This document shows, one piece after another, positions 1 through 4,954 of a stretch of DNA of 5,077 nt. The notes below the pieces were generated by a model. The model did not search any database and had not been told where the DNA came from. It saw only the letters and a program-made list of their open reading frames with translations. Source of the DNA: Deltaproteobacteria bacterium (GTDB taxonomy: Bacteria; Desulfobacterota; Desulfobacteria; Desulfobacterales; B30-G6); NCBI GenBank assembly GCA_003647375.1, contig QMMS01000338.1:1-5077 (forward strand), read 5' to 3'. Both the position numbers and the translations under genes were made by a program. Each line of letters begins with the position of its first letter. Within the stretch, counting starts at the first letter, position 1.

Positions 1-45
1 AGAATTGCAACGGAGCGGGGAAAGCTCGAGAAATTGATGCAATAA
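1..45 (+). CDS. possible 3' end of an upstream gene (partial, 14 codons)
   Basis: Reading from base 1 gives fourteen open codons, RIATERGKLEKLMQ, and then TAA at 43-45. The charged, helix-like composition suits the C-terminus of a soluble protein. A strong hairpin starts at the last base of the stop codon, as is common after a gene end. The piece is too short to name, and another forward frame is also open until about base 54, so this is a weak call resting mainly on the position of the hairpin. Confidence 0.25.
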   Translation, partial: RIATERGKLEKLMQ

Positions 46-87
46 TCCGAAATTGACCTACAATAAAATTGCAGGTCAATTTCGGAT
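45..87. repeat. long near-perfect inverted repeat (43 nt hairpin)
   Basis: The arms at 45-59 (ATCCGAAATTGACCT) and 73-87 are exact reverse complements over 15 bp. After one A/C mismatch (60 and 72), four more pairs (CAAT with ATTG) close on an AAA triloop at 65-67. It lies directly behind the possible stop codon at 43-45. No T-run follows the stem on either strand, so it is not a textbook intrinsic terminator. It could still mark a transcript end, protect an mRNA 3' end or be a small repeat element. Confidence 0.7.
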
Positions 88-89
88 CG

Positions 90-115
90 GGAGTGGCGTT
101 GCCACTCTTATCTGA
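90..115 (+). terminator. candidate weak intrinsic terminator
   Basis: GAGTGGC (91-97) pairs perfectly with GCCACTC (101-107) around a GTT loop, and a T-rich but interrupted tail (CTTATCT) follows. Together with the larger hairpin just upstream it could end transcription from the gene to the left. The poor T-tract keeps confidence low. Confidence 0.35.
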
Positions 116-206
116 CTGAACATGTGCAATAGTTTATCATTCCACAACCAGGAAACACAACGACCTATATGGTCGATATATTAATACGGCGACTAAATTT
201 CCAACC

Positions 207-291
207 TGTCATGCCGGGCTTGATCCGGCATCCAGTATTTTTCTGGGTTCTTGCCCCCTTCCTGCGAAGGGGCAGGTACGCGGGAATGACA
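207..291. repeat. composite palindromic intergenic repeat (REP/MITE-like, 85 bp)
   Basis: The element is bounded by TGTCAT (207-212) and its reverse complement ATGACA (286-291). Its left part holds a hairpin with arms ATGCCGG (211-217) and CCGGCAT (225-231), then CCAG (232-235) paired with CTGG (243-246). Its right part holds TGCCCCCTT (252-260) paired with AAGGGGCA (267-274), with one bulged C. The opening (GTCATGCCGG, then ATCCGGCATCCAG) and the closing CGGGAATGAC match in style a dispersed palindromic repeat that I recall from many proteobacterial genomes. That family link is from memory; the inverted structure is seen directly. It is non-coding. Confidence 0.7.
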
Positions 292-328
292 ACCTTGGGG
301 TATTTAACTGCCTGAGTAATAAATGCAC

Positions 329-357
329 CTGACATAAAATCGTTCTTGTAATTTTAT
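329..357 (+). promoter_or_regulatory. candidate sigma-70 promoter of the acyl-CoA ligase, overlapping a palindrome
   Basis: CTGACA (329-334, five of six matches to TTGACA) is followed after 17 bp by TTTTAT (352-357, four of six matches to TATAAT), 22 nt before the ligase ATG. The spacer and -10 box lie within an inverted repeat, ATAAAAT (334-340) and ATTTTAT (351-357), which could be an operator. A near copy of this layout occurs at 4932-4954. The -10 box is weak, so this is a candidate only. Confidence 0.35.
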
Positions 358-369
358 ATGTGAACCTGG

Positions 370-375
370 GGAGGT
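370..375 (+). promoter_or_regulatory. ribosome binding site GGAGGT that fixes the ligase start
   Basis: GGAGGT ends 4 nt before ATG 380, a good Shine-Dalgarno placement. The alternative GTG at 374-376 lies inside this same site and so has no usable binding site of its own. The ATG is therefore the better start. Confidence 0.75.
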
Positions 376-379
376 GGGC

Positions 380-2035
380 ATGCAAGAGAAATTATGGCAC
401 AAGTCTTATGCAGAGGGCGTCAAAAAGACAATCGACTATGAAAAAGTAACCATTTCAGAGGCCCTGACACGATCCGCGAAAAAATTTCCCGAGAAAACAG
501 CGCTCAACTACATGGGAAAACGAATTTCCTACCAGGAACTCAACGATCATGTAAACCGGTTTGCTAAAGCCCTCAAGGACCTGGGGATAAATCCGGGCGA
601 CAAGGTCGGCGTGTGTCTTCCTAATATTCCGCAGGTCATTATATCGGATCTGGCCATATTTCGCGTGGGTGCCGTCGTTGTACAGAACAACCCGCTATAT
701 ACTGAAAGGGAACTTGCCTATCAGCTCAATGACTCGGATTCCAAGCTGGTGATTACCTTAACGCTTCTGGTTCCGAGAATGGAAACAATCAAACCAAAAA
801 CCCAATTACAAAAGATTGTCGGATGTCATATCAATTCGTATCTACCCTTTCCGAAAAAGCAACTGTTTCCGTTCGTGAAAAAGGATATGTACCGAAAGAT
901 TGTGTCTACAGAGGATGTGCTGGTCTTTTCAGATGTCATCTCCAAATATTCCCCCGAGCCGGTTGAGGATAAAAGCGACTGGGATTCGGTGGGTGCGATT
1001 TTATACACCGGGGGTACAACCGGCGTTAGCAAAGGCGTAATGCAGAGTCATTCCCACCTGAGTTCCAACGCACAGCAAGCCGTAGCGTGGTTTCCCAGCC
1101 TCCAGCCGGGCGAAGAGCGGCTGGTGGGGAATTTTCCTGTTTTCCACACGGCCGGATTCGCAGCCATTCAGAATTTTACTATCTGGCAGGCCTGGGAAGA
1201 TATCATGGTTCCACGACCGGAACCCCAGATCAATATCGATATCATTAAGAAATACAAGCCCACATTTTTACCGGGTGTCCCTACCATTTTTGTGGGACTC
1301 CTGGCCGAATCGGCCTTTCGTAATCTTGATCTTTCTTCCATAAAAGGCTTTTTTTCGGGAGCCGCGCCTCTGGCGGCTGACACCATCAAGGATCTCAACG
1401 ATCTCACCGGCGCCATGATGTGTGAGGTATATGGTTCCACGGAAGCGGGCCCTTTTATCACGATTACACCCTGGGGAGGCCAGGTAAAACCAGGTACCGT
1501 GGGTATCCCGGTGGCCGATACCGATGTCAAGATTGTGGATATTGAAACAGGCGAGACCGAGCTGCCCCAAGGCGAGCATGGGGAGATTCTCATCAAGGGG
1601 CCGCAGATCATGATGGGCTACTACAAAAAGCCCGAGGAGACAGCCGAGGCCTTGAAGAATGGATGGTTTTACACCGGGGATATCGGCTGTTTTGACGAGG
1701 ACGGCTACCTGAAAATCACGGACAGGAAAAAGGATATGATCATCGCCGGCGGGTATAATATATATCCGCTTGAGGTGGATGGCGTCCTGTTCGATCATCC
1801 AAAGATTCTGGAAGCGTGTACCATCGGTGTGAAAGATGAATACCGGGGAGAGACTGTAAAAGCATTTGTCGTGGTAAAAGACGGGGAGACCCTGACGCAG
1901 GAGGAGATAATCGAATTCTGCAGAAAGAACCTTGCGGCCTACAAAGTGCCTAAGATTGTCGAATTTATCGACGAACTTCCCAAGACAGCGGTGGGTAAGG
2001 TATTGCGTCGGAAACTGAAAGAAAGAGACGCATAA
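380..2035 (+). CDS. long-chain fatty acid--CoA ligase (AMP-forming, FadD-like)
   Basis: The 551-residue product is an ANL-superfamily adenylate-forming enzyme that should convert a fatty acid, ATP and CoA to acyl-CoA, AMP and PPi at the inner face of the membrane. The length is usual for the family. Counting from ATG 380, the phosphate-binding loop YTGGTTGVSKG is at 209-219, FPVFH ends at His256, and the adenine-site motif YGSTEAGP is at 351-358 with Glu355. The fatty-acyl-CoA-synthetase signature runs from about 427 to 454 and includes TGD (432-434) and DRKKDMI (448-454). The C-terminal domain ends in PKTAVGKVLRRKL with the catalytic Lys540. A lysine- and phenylalanine-rich segment (about 156-175, FPKKQLFPFVKK) resembles the membrane-facing insert of long-chain members. 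All key residues are present. It stands alone on this strand. Chain-length preference cannot be read from sequence; an aromatic or medium-chain acid is possible. Confidence 0.9.
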   Translation: MQEKLWHKSYAEGVKKTIDYEKVTISEALTRSAKKFPEKTALNYMGKRISYQELNDHVNRFAKALKDLGINPGDKVGVCLPNIPQVIISDLAIFRVGAVVVQNNPLYTERELAYQLNDSDSKLVITLTLLVPRMETIKPKTQLQKIVGCHINSYLPFPKKQLFPFVKKDMYRKIVSTEDVLVFSDVISKYSPEPVEDKSDWDSVGAILYTGGTTGVSKGVMQSHSHLSSNAQQAVAWFPSLQPGEERLVGNFPVFHTAGFAAIQNFTIWQAWEDIMVPRPEPQINIDIIKKYKPTFLPGVPTIFVGLLAESAFRNLDLSSIKGFFSGAAPLAADTIKDLNDLTGAMMCEVYGSTEAGPFITITPWGGQVKPGTVGIPVADTDVKIVDIETGETELPQGEHGEILIKGPQIMMGYYKKPEETAEALKNGWFYTGDIGCFDEDGYLKITDRKKDMIIAGGYNIYPLEVDGVLFDHPKILEACTIGVKDEYRGETVKAFVVVKDGETLTQEEIIEFCRKNLAAYKVPKIVEFIDELPKTAVGKVLRRKLKERDA

Positions 2036-2115
2036 GCCATGAACCATAAAGCCATAGGCTGTCAAAAGACGAATATGCCATTATGCCAAATCACACCCAC
2101 GGTATAATTGCCATT

Positions 2116-2140
2116 GTAGGGGTGCCCCTTGTGGGTACCC
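2116..2140 (+). repeat. REP-like hairpin, copy 1
   Basis: GGGTGCCC (2120-2127) pairs with GGGTACCC (2133-2140) around a CTTGT loop, with one G-T wobble. With the leading GTA it makes a 25-nt unit. Its reverse complement recurs at 2168-2192 with the flanks and loop kept and the central stem letters changed. It is read in frame as VGVPLVGT in the transposase remnant. Confidence 0.65.
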
Positions 2141-2167
2141 GAAAGACCGTCGGTAATTCGTCAAAAC

Positions 2168-2192
2168 GGGCAGGCACAAGGCCTGCCCCTAC
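2168..2192 (-). repeat. REP-like hairpin, copy 2 (inverted)
   Basis: GGGCAGGC (2168-2175) and GCCTGCCC (2181-2188) are perfect 8-bp arms around ACAAG, the reverse complement of the CTTGT loop in copy 1. The unit ends in CCCCTAC, the complement of the GTAGGGG that opens copy 1. In frame it reads RAGTRPAPT, a peptide I recall as recurrent in this transposase family in environmental genomes. RAYT proteins act on REP hairpins of this general kind, so the location is consistent. Confidence 0.7.
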
Positions 2193-2266
2193 AGGATTAG
2201 GGGATATTGTCGGCGCATTCAAATCGATTACAACGCAAGAATATATCCGTGGCGTCAAACTGGTTC

Positions 2267-2692
2267 TTATATTTTCATTAAATAGTTATCTCTTATTTGC
2301 TTGAGAAACATAAAGAAATCAATGAGATGGCGTTTTAGGATTCCGAAAATCAAACCGTCGTCCACTTTATCATAACCATGGACCAAAATATTGCGCGTTC
2401 CGGCCATGGGGACCATAAACGACAGGCTTTCACTCGTGAGATAACCGGCTTCTGATAGAACAATGAATATGCCCTTGTTATCCTTCGGTTCACTTAGTTT
2501 TTTGCTTGAAATGATTATTTTGCCAATATCCAGACATGTTTCAATTGCCACTTGAATATTTCTTTCTGCAATATCCTTTTTGTCTGTTGATGCCTGGTAG
2601 TTTTCAAATGAAGGCAGTGACTCTGACAGGGCGCTTAATCTTTCCAGGCGTTCTTCAACCGATTTAATTTTTCTTTCAATGGATTTTTTCAA
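2267..2692 (-). CDS. hepT: HepT-like HEPN toxin RNase of a HepT/MntA system (DUF86)
   Basis: The 141-residue helical protein carries the HEPN motif RNILVHGY: Arg100, His105 and Tyr107 form the R-X4-H-X-Y pattern of HepT-type toxins. In the characterised family the Arg and His form an RNase site in a dimer, and the Tyr is the residue AMPylated by MntA to silence it. The segment RNIQVAIETCLDIGKIII (about 44-61) matches the conserved HEPN helix. Length fits the family (about 130-140). The start is TTG 2692, with AGGA at 2703-2700 and a 7-nt spacer; no in-frame ATG occurs before the core domain. It follows mntA by 9 nt, so the two should be co-translated. The motif is intact and the toxin is probably functional. 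The RNA target cannot be predicted. Confidence 0.85.
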   Translation of the reverse strand: MKKSIERKIKSVEERLERLSALSESLPSFENYQASTDKKDIAERNIQVAIETCLDIGKIIISSKKLSEPKDNKGIFIVLSEAGYLTSESLSFMVPMAGTRNILVHGYDKVDDGLIFGILKRHLIDFFMFLKQIRDNYLMKI

Positions 2693-2699
2693 GGTTTTA

Positions 2700-2703
2700 T
2701 CCT
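2700..2703 (-). promoter_or_regulatory. ribosome binding site of hepT, overlapping the mntA stop codon
   Basis: On the minus strand the mntA stop TAG (2704-2702) runs into the AGGA Shine-Dalgarno of hepT, 7 nt before TTG 2692. Ribosomes finishing the antitoxin therefore sit on the toxin start site. This arrangement and the weak TTG start should keep toxin below antitoxin. Confidence 0.6.
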
Positions 2704-3139
2704 ATAAAGAAGCGATACATTCTGAGCGAATCTCTTCAAGAAATGGTTTAAAATCATAATACATGCCTCTCAGGGTGATTTCGTATGTAATTTTTTTTTC
2801 TTCATCTGTATTCACCAGACAGATACCCGACGTAATTACTTCATAGGCTATTTCCAGGGAGGCTGTATTTAAAATCGTTACATCAGTCTCAAGAGCTGTA
2901 GCCAATCCTACTCGCGTTGCTGCCAGATATGCTGGAGCAGATGTGCCGATCGGATCATTTTTGTATGCCGGTTCGTCAAATAGGATCGCGATATCGATAT
3001 CTGAGGCATTTTGTATAGAGCCTCTCACCTGAGATCCAAAAATGTAAACAGTAATGATTTCAGAGGATGGCAAAATTGCCTCGAAGTATTTGCGAACTTT
3101 TTCATTGATTATTGCAGGAACTGCATAAGTTTTTATCAT
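2702..3139 (-). CDS. mntA: MntA-like nucleotidyltransferase antitoxin (AMPylates HepT)
   Basis: This is a minimal nucleotidyltransferase of 145 residues from ATG 3139. The active-site pattern G-S-X10-D-X-D is complete: FGSQVRG begins the loop at Gly35-Ser36, and Asp47 and Asp49 follow in SDIDIAIL. The likely third carboxylate is Asp86 in ETDVTIL. In the characterised pair the antitoxin transfers AMP to the toxin tyrosine. It is the first gene of the cassette, with hepT 9 nt downstream. The frame stays open to TTG 3220 (172 aa), but that TTG is the -35 box of a strong promoter whose -10 lies at 3196-3191. A transcript from it could not carry the longer start, so ATG 3139 is preferred. Its Shine-Dalgarno is weak (GGATGG, 10 nt upstream). 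Function is firm; the start is less so. Confidence 0.85.
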   Translation of the reverse strand: MIKTYAVPAIINEKVRKYFEAILPSSEIITVYIFGSQVRGSIQNASDIDIAILFDEPAYKNDPIGTSAPAYLAATRVGLATALETDVTILNTASLEIAYEVITSGICLVNTDEEKKITYEITLRGMYYDFKPFLEEIRSECIASL

Positions 3140-3185
3140 TTTTATAAAGCCATCCAAATCATGAAAAGATAACCATTTAATATTC

Positions 3186-3198
3186 TGTATAATATACA
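3186..3198. promoter_or_regulatory. candidate operator: palindrome over the mntA-hepT -10 box
   Basis: TGTATA-A-TATACA is a perfect 13-bp hyphenated palindrome that completely covers the -10 hexamer. A protein bound here would block RNA polymerase. No DNA-binding domain is evident in MntA or HepT, so the regulator is unknown. In AT-rich DNA a palindrome this short can arise by chance. Confidence 0.35.
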
Positions 3199-3220
3199 AA
3201 TTAGACGACACGGTTGTCAA
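3191..3220 (-). promoter_or_regulatory. sigma-70 promoter of the mntA-hepT cassette
   Basis: On the minus strand TTGACA (3220-3215, perfect -35) is followed after 18 bp by TATATT (3196-3191, five of six for the -10). Transcription would begin near 3184, giving a leader of about 45 nt before ATG 3139. This is the best-matching promoter in the window. Confidence 0.6.
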
Positions 3221-3288
3221 GAATTGAAAATCATGCTGAGAATATAATATGGGGAGTCTAATTGAGAAAAAGGAGTTTACCCTTGACG

Positions 3289-3313
3289 TTTTTAGGGAGG
3301 TCTCCCTTAAAAA
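3289..3313. repeat. hairpin between fetB and the toxin-antitoxin promoter
   Basis: AGGGAG (3294-3299) pairs with CTCCCT (3302-3307). TTTTT (3289-3293) and AAAAA (3309-3313) extend the stem past one bulged T. The structure lies 17 nt downstream of the fetB stop and about 70 nt upstream of the mntA -35 box. The T-run is 5' of the core stem on both strands, so a classical U-tail is missing. It may still act as the 3' end of the fetAB transcript. Confidence 0.5.
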
Positions 3314-3329
3314 TCGGAAGAGCTGCTAT

Positions 3330-4139
3330 TTAAGATGAGGCGTATCTCTTATTTTTCGGTCGTAACAACAATTGGTAGGCTGGTCCGAAGCAGCGCTTCC
3401 TTACCAGATAGACAACCATGAAAGAACCGATGGCCGTTGAACCCACCATCATGACCATGACCACGATCTGATAGCGAATTGCCAATAGAGGATCGGCTCC
3501 GGCAAGTATCTGGCCGGTCATCATTCCTGGGATGAACACGAGACCCACCGCCATCATGGAGTTGATGGAGGGGATCATACCCGCCCGTACGGCGGATTGA
3601 ACCATATGGTGGCTGGCTTCCCTGTAGTCGGCTCCGAGACAGAGCATCATCTCTATTTCGTGGCGCTGTTTTTTGAGTTCCCCCATGAGTCGTTCCAATG
3701 AAACGGCAATGGCATTCATGGAGTTCCCGATTACCATCCCACTCAGCGGAATAAAGTACTGGGGCTGCCACCAGGGCTTTGCACCCACCAGTACGGCGGT
3801 TACCAGATAGGAAACCAGAAAATAGCTTAAAAGCATAGAGACGAAAATGGGAAAAAAGAAGGCGATCTGTTTTTCCTTGACCCGTCCACGGATGGTCCAG
3901 GCTGCAAAGAAGATCATGCATAGAAAAAGAACCAGTACCCACCAGACCCTGTCGAGGGCGAATATAATATTCAGCAGATACCCCAACGCAAACAGCTGAA
4001 CAAAGGTACGGATCGTTCCGATGAACAGGTCTCGTTCCAGACGCAGAGAGTGAAGCATGGACATGATGCCGGCCGCAAGGATGAAAAGCAGACCGAACGC
4101 CAGTTGCCAGTTACTGATATAAATTACCTGGGGGGTCAT
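3330..4139 (-). CDS. fetB: FetB-like ABC exporter permease (UPF0014 family, iron export)
   Basis: This 269-residue inner-membrane protein belongs to the FetB/YbbM (UPF0014) family; the E. coli member is of similar size and, with FetA, exports iron and helps oxidative-stress resistance. Hydrophobic spans lie near residues 11-29, 45-61, 65-83, 92-118, 129-147, 195-214 and 222-246. Family motifs are present: PLSGMVIGNSMNA (131-143), SINSMM (191-196) and GMMTGQILAGADP (205-217). ATG 4139 overlaps the fetA stop as ATGA, and a good AGGAG (4149-4145) sits 5 nt upstream, so the two genes should be translationally coupled. The C-terminus is basic (RPKNKRYASS) and cytoplasmic-looking. The family is confidently recognised. 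Metal specificity is inferred from the E. coli pair and could differ here. Confidence 0.88.
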   Translation of the reverse strand: MTPQVIYISNWQLAFGLLFILAAGIMSMLHSLRLERDLFIGTIRTFVQLFALGYLLNIIFALDRVWWVLVLFLCMIFFAAWTIRGRVKEKQIAFFFPIFVSMLLSYFLVSYLVTAVLVGAKPWWQPQYFIPLSGMVIGNSMNAIAVSLERLMGELKKQRHEIEMMLCLGADYREASHHMVQSAVRAGMIPSINSMMAVGLVFIPGMMTGQILAGADPLLAIRYQIVVMVMMVGSTAIGSFMVVYLVRKRCFGPAYQLLLRPKNKRYASS

Positions 4140-4834
4140 GTGATCTCCTGTATCCCGAATATTTCGCTAACCTTGCTGTCTGCTACCATGAGGGAACGAA
4201 ATTTCAGTGACCCGGGGAGAACCTCTTCGTGACTGACCATCAGGATGGCCAGGCTGGATGTTTTGCATAGCTTTTCTATATGATCGATTACGATTGCTGC
4301 ACTTTGTTTGTCCAGAGAGCTCGTGGGTTCATCCAGGAGCAGCACCGCAGGAGACAGGAGCATTCCCCGGATAAAACAAAGGCGTTGCAGTTGCCCAACA
4401 GACAGGGTCTGAGCATGGTCGTTTAGGTGGATGTCGTTCAGTAGAAACGCTTTCAACCGTTCCATTAGCTGAGAATCGTCGGGTTTTTGAAGATCCTGGT
4501 TTGCCTTGAACGTAAAGGGCAACAACAGGTACTCCCGCACAGATCCGTCGATGGCAACGGGTGTTTGCGGAAGGTAGAGGATGGCGCGACGCAGGTGCGG
4601 CGGATAGGTGTCTGCCAGGGGAGCCCCGTTGAACAGAATACGTCCTTGAGTGGGTTCTTCGAGCCGGATGATGAGCCTCAGAAGAGTTGATTTTCCTGAA
4701 CCGGAGGGCCCCTTTACATGATAAAAGGTGCCGGGTGTTATGCCCAGGGAAAGTTTTCGAAACAAAACCTTGTCTCCAGGGTAAGCGAAGGAGACATTTT
4801 CGAAATGAATGATATGATCGGGTTGTTTTCCCAC
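4136..4834 (-). CDS. fetA: FetA-like ABC exporter ATP-binding protein
   Basis: The 232-residue cytoplasmic ATPase should power FetB. Counting from GTG 4834, HFENVSFAYPG opens the nucleotide-binding domain. Walker A GPSGSGKST is at 42-50 (Lys48), the Q-loop glutamine is Gln90, the signature LSVGQ is at 144-148, Walker B ends in Asp168-Glu169, the D-loop SSLD is at 172-175 and the switch His is His202. The motif set is complete and the length fits FetA/YbbL. The frame is open back to ATG 4933, but the extra 33 residues (beginning MECWNIGTKF) are mostly translation of a non-coding inverted repeat at 4867-4932 and have no place in the family. GTG 4834 starts just before the domain. Its Shine-Dalgarno is poor (AGG about 10 nt upstream), so the exact start is uncertain. 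Confidence 0.85.
   Translation of the reverse strand: MGKQPDHIIHFENVSFAYPGDKVLFRKLSLGITPGTFYHVKGPSGSGKSTLLRLIIRLEEPTQGRILFNGAPLADTYPPHLRRAILYLPQTPVAIDGSVREYLLLPFTFKANQDLQKPDDSQLMERLKAFLLNDIHLNDHAQTLSVGQLQRLCFIRGMLLSPAVLLLDEPTSSLDKQSAAIVIDHIEKLCKTSSLAILMVSHEEVLPGSLKFRSLMVADSKVSEIFGIQEIT
4145..4149 (-). promoter_or_regulatory. ribosome binding site of fetB inside the fetA 3' end
   Basis: AGGAG on the minus strand lies 5 nt before fetB ATG 4139 and within the last codons of fetA, supporting both the chosen fetB start and coupled translation across the 4-nt overlap. Confidence 0.7.
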
Positions 4835-4866
4835 GGTATTAGAACCTAGTTCGTTTCCCTTACAAT

Positions 4867-4932
4867 TGGAATGATGGAATAGTGGATCGCTGAAATATTG
4901 GGTAAACTTTGTTCCAATATTCCAGCATTCCA
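4867..4932. repeat. intergenic inverted repeat with 20-bp imperfect ends
   Basis: The left arm 4867-4886 and the reverse complement of the right arm 4913-4932 agree at 18 of 20 positions; both read TGGAATGnTGGAATAnTGGA. Each arm is itself a direct repeat with an 8-bp period (TGGAATG, TGGAATA, TGGA). The 26 bp between the arms are unrelated. I recall similar TGGAAT-rich intergenic repeats from deltaproteobacterial genomes; that recollection is not proof. It separates the membrane-protein gene from fetA and forms a strong hairpin in the transcript. Confidence 0.7.
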
Positions 4933-4954
4933 TAAAATCGTTATATGATTTTAT
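4932..4954. repeat. AT-rich palindrome at the end of the membrane-protein gene
   Basis: ATAAAATC (4932-4939) and GATTTTAT (4947-4954) are perfect 8-bp arms around GTTATAT. It overlaps the stop codon of the rightmost gene (4953-4951) and touches the inverted repeat at 4867-4932. It shares the 11-mer ATAAAATCGTT and the ATTTTAT arm with the palindrome at 334-357 before the ligase. It may be an operator or merely an AT-rich gene end. Confidence 0.4.

Larger units (their letters stand above)
2050..2259 (+). pseudogene. fragment of a REP-associated tyrosine transposase (RAYT, Y1/IS200-like)
   Basis: From codon 2050 the frame reads SHRLSKDEYAIMPNHTHGII and later LGDIVGAFKSITTQEYIRGVK, both characteristic of RAYT-type Y1 transposases. 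The HUH metal site survives as His-Thr-His in MPNHTH, with Thr where a hydrophobic residue is usual. The N-terminal part (about 70 residues in the family) is missing, with an in-frame TAA at 2047-2049. Similarity stops at GVK (2257-2259), before the tryptophan-rich segment and the catalytic tyrosine helix, so it cannot encode an active enzyme. The open frame runs on to TGA at 2302-2304, but those last codons read through the antisense 3' end of hepT. Two REP-like hairpins lie in the middle of the frame. Family assignment is from recognised motifs. Confidence 0.75.

Noticed and set aside
121..184. 20-codon frame starting at ATG 121 in the left intergenic region
   Set aside because: It is very short, without a binding site or recognisable composition, and consistent with chance.
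1..373. CRISPR array or riboswitch in the repeat-rich left intergenic region
   Set aside because: The repeats are single palindromes of differing sequence, not regularly spaced identical repeats, and no conserved riboswitch core could be recognised.
374..379. GTG 374 as the ligase start (553 aa)
   Set aside because: It lies within the GGAGGT ribosome binding site that serves ATG 380 and has no upstream site of its own.
826..2065. Minus-strand open frames at 826-1032, 1168-1611 and 1268-2065
   Set aside because: They are antisense to the intact, motif-complete acyl-CoA ligase and show no recognisable domain.
2083..2304. A 73-aa plus-strand gene starting at MPNHTHG
   Set aside because: It is the middle of a truncated RAYT transposase; the ATG is an internal methionine, and the last codons read through antisense hepT sequence.
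3249..3338. 29-codon plus-strand frame beginning MGSLIEKKEF
   Set aside because: It has no ribosome binding site, overlaps the hairpin at 3289-3313 and the end of fetB, and matches nothing I recognise. It could be a gene scrap but there is no positive evidence.
3349..3942. 197-aa minus-strand frame inside fetB
   Set aside because: It is a shifted-frame shadow of fetB; the composition (many His, Gly, Arg and Ser) is typical of an out-of-frame read, while the fetB frame carries the family motifs.
4050..4690. Plus-strand frames at 4050-4232 and 4487-4690
   Set aside because: They are antisense shadows of fetB/fetA with no domain and no ribosome binding site.
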